From the NCBI GenBank assembly GCA_000719025.1, contig JODP01000002.1:372001-436000 (forward strand): a stretch of DNA of 64,000 nt. Direction: 5' to 3'. The notes beneath the pieces were generated by a model, which made no database searches, was not told the origin of the DNA, and saw only the letters and a program-made list of their open reading frames with translations. Positions 59,932 to 64,000 of this stretch are shown here, in pieces (the stretch's first letter is position 1; each line of letters begins with the position of its first letter). The position numbers and the translations under genes were made by a program. Origin of the DNA: Kineosporia aurantiaca JCM 3230. GTDB lineage: Bacteria; Actinomycetota; Actinomycetes; Actinomycetales; Kineosporiaceae.

Positions 59932-62616
59932 ATGACCCAGTACGTGTACGCATTCGCTGAGGGCAACAAGGACCAGAAGGAGCTCCTGGGCGGCAAGGGG
60001 GCGAACCTGGCCGAGATGACCAACCTCGGGCTGCCGGTGCCCCCGGGGTTCACCATCACCACCGAGGCCTGCCGCTCGTACCTGGCCGCCGGGACCGAGC
60101 CCGGTGAGCTGCGGGTCCAGGTGACCATGGCGTTGCGGCGGCTGGAGGACGATCTGGGCCGGCGGCTCGGTGACCGGCACGACCCGCTGCTGGTCAGCGT
60201 GCGGTCCGGGGCGATGCACTCGATGCCCGGGATGATGGAGACGGTCCTGAACGTGGGGCTGAACGACGCCAGCGTGAAGGGGCTGGCGGAGGAGAGCGGG
60301 GACGAGCGGTTCGCCTGGGACTCCTACCGCCGGCTCCTGCAGATGTTCGGCAAGACCGTGCTGGAGATCGACGGCGCGATCTTCGCCGACGCACTGGACG
60401 CGGCGAAGGCCGCGCAGGGCGTGCCGACCGACGTCGAGCTGAACGTGGAAAGCCTGAAAGGGCTGGTCACCGAATTCAAGTCGGTGATCCTGGAGCACAG
60501 CGGGGACGAGTTCCCGCAGCATCCGCGCGAGCAGCTGGACATGGCGATCAGGGCGGTCTTCGACTCCTGGAACACCGAGCGGGCCCGGCTCTACCGGCGG
60601 CGCGAGCGGATCCCGCAGGACCTGGGCACCGCGGTGAACATCTGCACGATGGTCTTCGGGAACCTGGGCGACACCTCGGGCACCGGTGTGGCCTTCACCC
60701 GGGACCCGGCCTCCGGGCACGGCGGGGTGTACGGCGACTACCTGGTCAACGCGCAGGGCGAGGACGTGGTGGCCGGGATCCGCAACACCCTCAGCCTGGC
60801 CGACCTGAAGGACGTGGACCCGTCCTCCTACAAGCAGTTGCTGCAGGTCATGCGGCGGCTGGAGACGCACTACCGGGATCTGTGCGACATCGAGTTCACG
60901 ATTGAGCGCAGCAAGCTCTGGATGCTCCAGACCCGGGTCGGGAAGCGCACCGCCGCGGCGGCTTTCCGGATCGCCACGCAGCTGGTCGACGAGAACCTGA
61001 TCACCATGGACGAGGCGTTGCAGCGGGTGGACGGCGCGCAGCTGGCCCAGCTGGGGTTCCCGCAGTTCGACAAGACCTCAGACCGGGATCCGCTGGGTAA
61101 GGGCATGGCGGCCTCGCCCGGCGCGGCCACCGGGCAGATCGTGTTCACCTCCAAAGCCGCTGAAAAGGCCGCGGAAGAAGGGCGGGAGGTGATCCTCGTC
61201 CGTAAGGAGACCAACCCCGACGACCTCGGCGGGATGATCGCTGCCCGAGGAGTGCTCACATCCCGCGGCGGAAAGACCAGTCACGCCGCCGTCGTGGCCC
61301 GGGGTATGGGCAAGACCTGCGTATGCGGTTTCGCCGAGCTGGACGTGGACGTAGCCGCGCAGACCGCGACGGTGAACGACCGGGTGCTGCACGAGGGCGA
61401 CATGATCAGCATCGACGGCAGCAGCGGGGAAGTGTTCGCGGGTCAGGTGTCGGTGGTGTCATCGCCGGTGGCTACCTACCTGGAGAGTGGTCTGGACGCT
61501 GCGCTCAAGGACATTGATCCGGACACCGGCGAGCTGGTCCGGTCGGTCGACCGGCTGCTCTCGCACGCGGACTCGATCCGGCGGCTCCGGGTACGGACGA
61601 ACGCCGACAACGCCGAGGACGCGGCCCGGGCTCGGCACCTCGGTGCGCAGGGCATCGGGCTGTGCCGCACCGAGCACATGTTCCTCGGCGACCGGCGGAT
61701 CCTGATCGAACGTCTGGTACTGGCCTCATCGGCGGACGAGCGGCAGCCGGTCTACGACGAGTTGCTGCCGCTGCAGCGTCAGGACTTCGTCGAACTGCTC
61801 ACCGCGATGGACGAGCTGCCGGTGACGATCCGCCTGCTGGACCCGCCGCTGCACGAGTTCCTGCCCGACCGCACCGAACTGTCGGTCAAGGTGGCCCTGG
61901 ACCGGGCTCGGGGAGAAGCCGATCCGGGCGAGGAACGGCTGCTGGCCGCGGTGGAACGGCTGCACGAGTCCAACCCGATGCTGGGACTGCGCGGGGTACG
62001 GCTCGGGCTGGTCCTGCCAGGGCTGTTCGCCCTACAGGTGCGAGCGATCAGCGAGGCCACCGCGGCGCTGCGCAGGCAGGGAAAGAACCCGCAGGTGGAG
62101 ATCATGGTTCCGCTGGTGGGGTCGGTGATGGAGCTGTTCCTGATCCGGGACGAGGCTGATCAGATCCTGAAGACCGTCCAGGAAGAACAAGAGGTAGACC
62201 TGCAGATCCCGATCGGCACGATGATCGAGCTACCCCGGGCCGCGCTGACCGCCACCCGGATCGCCGAGGGCGCGGAGTTCTTCTCTTTCGGCACCAACGA
62301 CCTGACCCAGACCACCTGGGGCTTCTCCCGGGACGACGTGGAGGGCGGGTTCTTCGCCACCTACCTGGACCGCGGCGTGTTCATGGTCTCGCCGTTCGAA
62401 AGTCTGGACGTGGATGGCGTGGGCCGGCTGATCAAGATCGCGGCCAAGGACGGACGACGCACCCGGCCGGACCTCAAGCTGGGGGTCTGCGGGGAGCACG
62501 GCGGCGATCCGGAGTCGATCCACTTCTTCCACCAGATAGGCATCGACTACGTGTCCTGCTCCCCCTTCCGGGTGCCGATCGCCCGGCTCGAAGCGGGGCG
62601 CGCGGCAGTGATCTGA
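59932..62616 (+). CDS. ppdK: Pyruvate, phosphate dikinase
   Basis: PpdK interconverts pyruvate, ATP and phosphate with phosphoenolpyruvate, AMP and diphosphate. The 894 residues match full length: the N-terminal nucleotide domain starts LLGGKGANLAEMTNLGLPVP, the swivelling phosphohistidine is in GGKTSHAAVVARGMG near residue 453, and the C-terminal PEP barrel ends with GVCGEHGGDPESIHFF holding the catalytic Cys. It stands alone with its own leader and supplies gluconeogenic PEP. Confidence 0.97.
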   Translation: MTQYVYAFAEGNKDQKELLGGKGANLAEMTNLGLPVPPGFTITTEACRSYLAAGTEPGELRVQVTMALRRLEDDLGRRLGDRHDPLLVSVRSGAMHSMPGMMETVLNVGLNDASVKGLAEESGDERFAWDSYRRLLQMFGKTVLEIDGAIFADALDAAKAAQGVPTDVELNVESLKGLVTEFKSVILEHSGDEFPQHPREQLDMAIRAVFDSWNTERARLYRRRERIPQDLGTAVNICTMVFGNLGDTSGTGVAFTRDPASGHGGVYGDYLVNAQGEDVVAGIRNTLSLADLKDVDPSSYKQLLQVMRRLETHYRDLCDIEFTIERSKLWMLQTRVGKRTAAAAFRIATQLVDENLITMDEALQRVDGAQLAQLGFPQFDKTSDRDPLGKGMAASPGAATGQIVFTSKAAEKAAEEGREVILVRKETNPDDLGGMIAARGVLTSRGGKTSHAAVVARGMGKTCVCGFAELDVDVAAQTATVNDRVLHEGDMISIDGSSGEVFAGQVSVVSSPVATYLESGLDAALKDIDPDTGELVRSVDRLLSHADSIRRLRVRTNADNAEDAARARHLGAQGIGLCRTEHMFLGDRRILIERLVLASSADERQPVYDELLPLQRQDFVELLTAMDELPVTIRLLDPPLHEFLPDRTELSVKVALDRARGEADPGEERLLAAVERLHESNPMLGLRGVRLGLVLPGLFALQVRAISEATAALRRQGKNPQVEIMVPLVGSVMELFLIRDEADQILKTVQEEQEVDLQIPIGTMIELPRAALTATRIAEGAEFFSFGTNDLTQTTWGFSRDDVEGGFFATYLDRGVFMVSPFESLDVDGVGRLIKIAAKDGRRTRPDLKLGVCGEHGGDPESIHFFHQIGIDYVSCSPFRVPIARLEAGRAAVI

Positions 62617-62638
62617 CCCCGCGTGCGATATTCGGGGG

Positions 62639-63070
62639 ATGGCTGATCAGAAGGACGACAACCGCTCGGTGACCATCGAACGACTTGAGGAGGGCGTGTA
62701 CCTGGCCACCAACAAGCGCGGCGACACGCTGCGCTTCGGAAGCAAGGCCACGGACGCGTTCTCCCCGGTGGAACTGCTGCTGACGGCCATCGCCGGCTGC
62801 ACCGCCGTCGACGTCGACGTGGTCACCGGGCGGCGCTCTCCCGCGGAAAACTTCTCCGCCCGGGTAGACGCGGTCTACGTGCGAGAGAACGGGGAGAACA
62901 GCCTGAAGGACATCACCCTGACGTTCGACGTGACCTTCCCGGAGGGTGAGGCCGGCGACGCGGCGCGCACCTTGCTGCCCCGCGCGATCAAGGCTTCGCA
63001 CGACCACACCTGCACGGTTTCGCGGACGATCGAGAAGGGCACCCCGATCACGGTCCGCACCGCCGAGTAG
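62639..63070 (+). CDS. OsmC family peroxiredoxin-like protein
   Basis: The 143-residue protein has the two reactive cysteines of OsmC/Ohr proteins, in LLTAIAGCTAVDVDVV and SHDHTCTVSRTI, at the usual spacing. It probably reduces organic hydroperoxides. It follows ppdK by 22 bases and may be cotranscribed; it ends in a strong terminator. Confidence 0.9.
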   Translation: MADQKDDNRSVTIERLEEGVYLATNKRGDTLRFGSKATDAFSPVELLLTAIAGCTAVDVDVVTGRRSPAENFSARVDAVYVRENGENSLKDITLTFDVTFPEGEAGDAARTLLPRAIKASHDHTCTVSRTIEKGTPITVRTAE

Positions 63071-63082
63071 AACCTTCGAAAG

Positions 63083-63119
63083 TGAGGACGCTGGGAAGCG
63101 CGGCTTCCCGGCGTCCTCA
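63083..63119. terminator. Bidirectional terminator hairpin covering a stop codon
   Basis: Bases 63083-63099 pair with 63103-63119 (17 bp, one G-U) around a 3-base loop, between the convergent OsmC gene and the last minus-strand gene. The right arm contains that gene's TGA stop (63117-63119). Confidence 0.85.
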
Positions 63120-63824
63120 GTTCTCCGCTTCCTTCCACGCGGTGAACGCGGCTTCGGACACGTCTCCCAGGTACTCCACCAGGTTGTTCCCGTAGCTGCG
63201 GGTGTCCAGGATCCGCAGGATCAGGCAGAACTGCTCTCCCGCAGGATATTTGGCGGCCAGCTGACGGCCCTGGCGGGCCAGGTACCGGGCGCCGGCGTGG
63301 TTGGAGATGGCGGTCTGGCCGGCCACCAGGAAGAGCGGCTTCTGCGGTTGGTCGGCGCCCTGGTACAGCCGGGCCACCAGCACGTGGGCGACCTCGCCGC
63401 GCTCGTAGCCGTATTCGTCACCGCCGACGTGCAGGCTCAGCGCGTCCTCGGTCTGCGTCACACCGGGCAGGAAGCGTCGCAGATGAGCCGCCGTGCGGGA
63501 GTTGGAACTCGGCCCACCCACACAGAACTCGGTCTGCTCGCCCAGCCCGCCGTGCACCTCGTAATGCATCCGGAAGTCCGGCTCCGCGTCACACCCCTTC
63601 ACAATCACCGCGATCTCGACGATCGTGGCCACGTCTCCCCGGCTGACGCTGTGCTCGCGCCCCCACATGTCCTTACCGACGATGACGGCGGCCCGATCTC
63701 CGGACGCCAGGCCGAAGAACTGCCGCAGACGAGCCCGCCGGCGATACTGCCCGAGCACCCCCAGCAGCCACAGCGCCCCACCGAACAGCACACTTGCAGC
63801 CAAATTGATGGCCAGGTCGCTCAC
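63117..63824 (-). CDS. Single-helix membrane protein of unknown function
   Basis: The 235-residue protein has an N-terminal membrane helix (SDLAINLAASVLFGGALWLL) followed by basic YRRRARLRQFFGL and a soluble alpha/beta domain with AAVIVGKDMWGREHS, FCVGGPSSNSRTA and LFLVAGQTAISNHAGARYLA. I do not recognise the domain. The GTG at 63824 has GGGAGGA upstream; the frame to 63977 is an unsupported extension. A divergent gene starts 85 bases away. Confidence 0.7.
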   Translation of the reverse strand: MSDLAINLAASVLFGGALWLLGVLGQYRRRARLRQFFGLASGDRAAVIVGKDMWGREHSVSRGDVATIVEIAVIVKGCDAEPDFRMHYEVHGGLGEQTEFCVGGPSSNSRTAAHLRRFLPGVTQTEDALSLHVGGDEYGYERGEVAHVLVARLYQGADQPQKPLFLVAGQTAISNHAGARYLARQGRQLAAKYPAGEQFCLILRILDTRSYGNNLVEYLGDVSEAAFTAWKEAEN

Positions 63825-63908
63825 AGAGTCCTCCCGATCCCCGTGAGTGACTTTAATGCCATCGTGCGCCTCTTGTCCGATTCGGCCGGCTCTTCGCAGG
63901 ATGAGGAC

Positions 63909-64000
63909 ATGCCACCCGCCGACCGCGTCGCTCACCTCGCCCCCTTGGCCTTCGACGGGGAGCGCTTTCTTCTGCAAGGCGTCACGGTGCTCACCGAGGG
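63909..64000 (+). CDS. N-terminal fragment of a gene running off the window
   Basis: ATG 63909 follows a good GGATGAGGAC site and the frame stays open for 30 codons to the window end (MPPADRVAHLAPLAFDGERF and on). A GTG at 63843 is in the same frame but lacks a ribosome-binding site. Too short to identify; it is divergent from the membrane protein gene. Confidence 0.4.
   Translation, partial: MPPADRVAHLAPLAFDGERFLLQGVTVLTE

Noticed and set aside
1..64000. Insertion sequences, integrases, prophage genes, tRNA or rRNA genes
   Set aside because: No transposase, integrase or phage protein signature and no tRNA-like T-arm or rRNA core was seen on either strand.

Overview
The window is 64 kb of very GC-rich DNA with actinobacterial gene content: mshC (mycothiol synthesis), the DUF3090/SCO1664-type block beside uppP, an F420-type LLM oxidoreductase, an actinobacterial-type HelD, an EmbR-like SARP-FHA regulator, GTG starts and many 4-bp ATGA/GTGA overlaps. 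A mycothiol-making, aromatic-degrading, probably soil-dwelling actinomycete is the best reading. A Kineosporiaceae-like lineage is only a guess. I see no rRNA, tRNA, insertion sequence, phage or CRISPR array.

Layout. 1-6.7 kb: end of a PAC2 gene, then a minus-strand operon uppP - histidine phosphatase - DUF3090 - SCO1664-like - mshC - small HNH-like protein, and an aldo/keto reductase. 6.9-12 kb: a DUF1479 oxygenase divergent from a ROK regulator with twin operators, a SulP-carbonic anhydrase fusion, and small proteins. 12.8-22.4 kb: an M20 peptidase, a MASE1-PAS-GGDEF cyclase touching a DUF429-RelA/SpoT fusion gene, pobA, and a GGDEF-EAL protein. 22.4-26.1 kb: an IclR regulator divergent from a tightly overlapped pcaHGBC operon. 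Together with pobA this gives 4-hydroxybenzoate to protocatechuate to the enol-lactone stage; pcaD, pcaIJ and pcaF are not in the window.

26.4-34.7 kb: LysE/ArgP-type exporter and regulator; an anti-sigma kinase/STAS pair divergent from heme oxygenase plus a bacteriophytochrome with a SpoIIE phosphatase output (a likely light-sensing partner switch); a MarR/MFS divergent pair; two DUF202 proteins. 34.8-46.8 kb: LLM oxidoreductase, enoyl-CoA hydratase, then a cluster of FAD protein, membrane protein, zinc-ribbon/FHA protein, degenerate trypsin-like membrane protein with zinc-ribbon tail, Ser/Thr kinase, a convergent EmbR-like regulator and thioredoxin. 46.9-64 kb: DMT exporter/LysR, Rv1733c-like protein, LCP ligase, FUSC, VOC proteins, a PLP decarboxylase, HelD, GNAT, ppdK, OsmC, and two genes at the right edge.

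The strongest non-gene signal is a family of 22-bp units built around TGATCA (19-nt core CCCCGTGATCATGGACTTC or the CATGCA variant). There are 25 copies in five intergenic clusters with exact 22-bp periodicity, and inverted arrangements form long hairpins next to gene 3' ends. The strongest gene-level oddities are the DUF429-RelA/SpoT fusion beside a diguanylate cyclase and the phytochrome partner-switch module.
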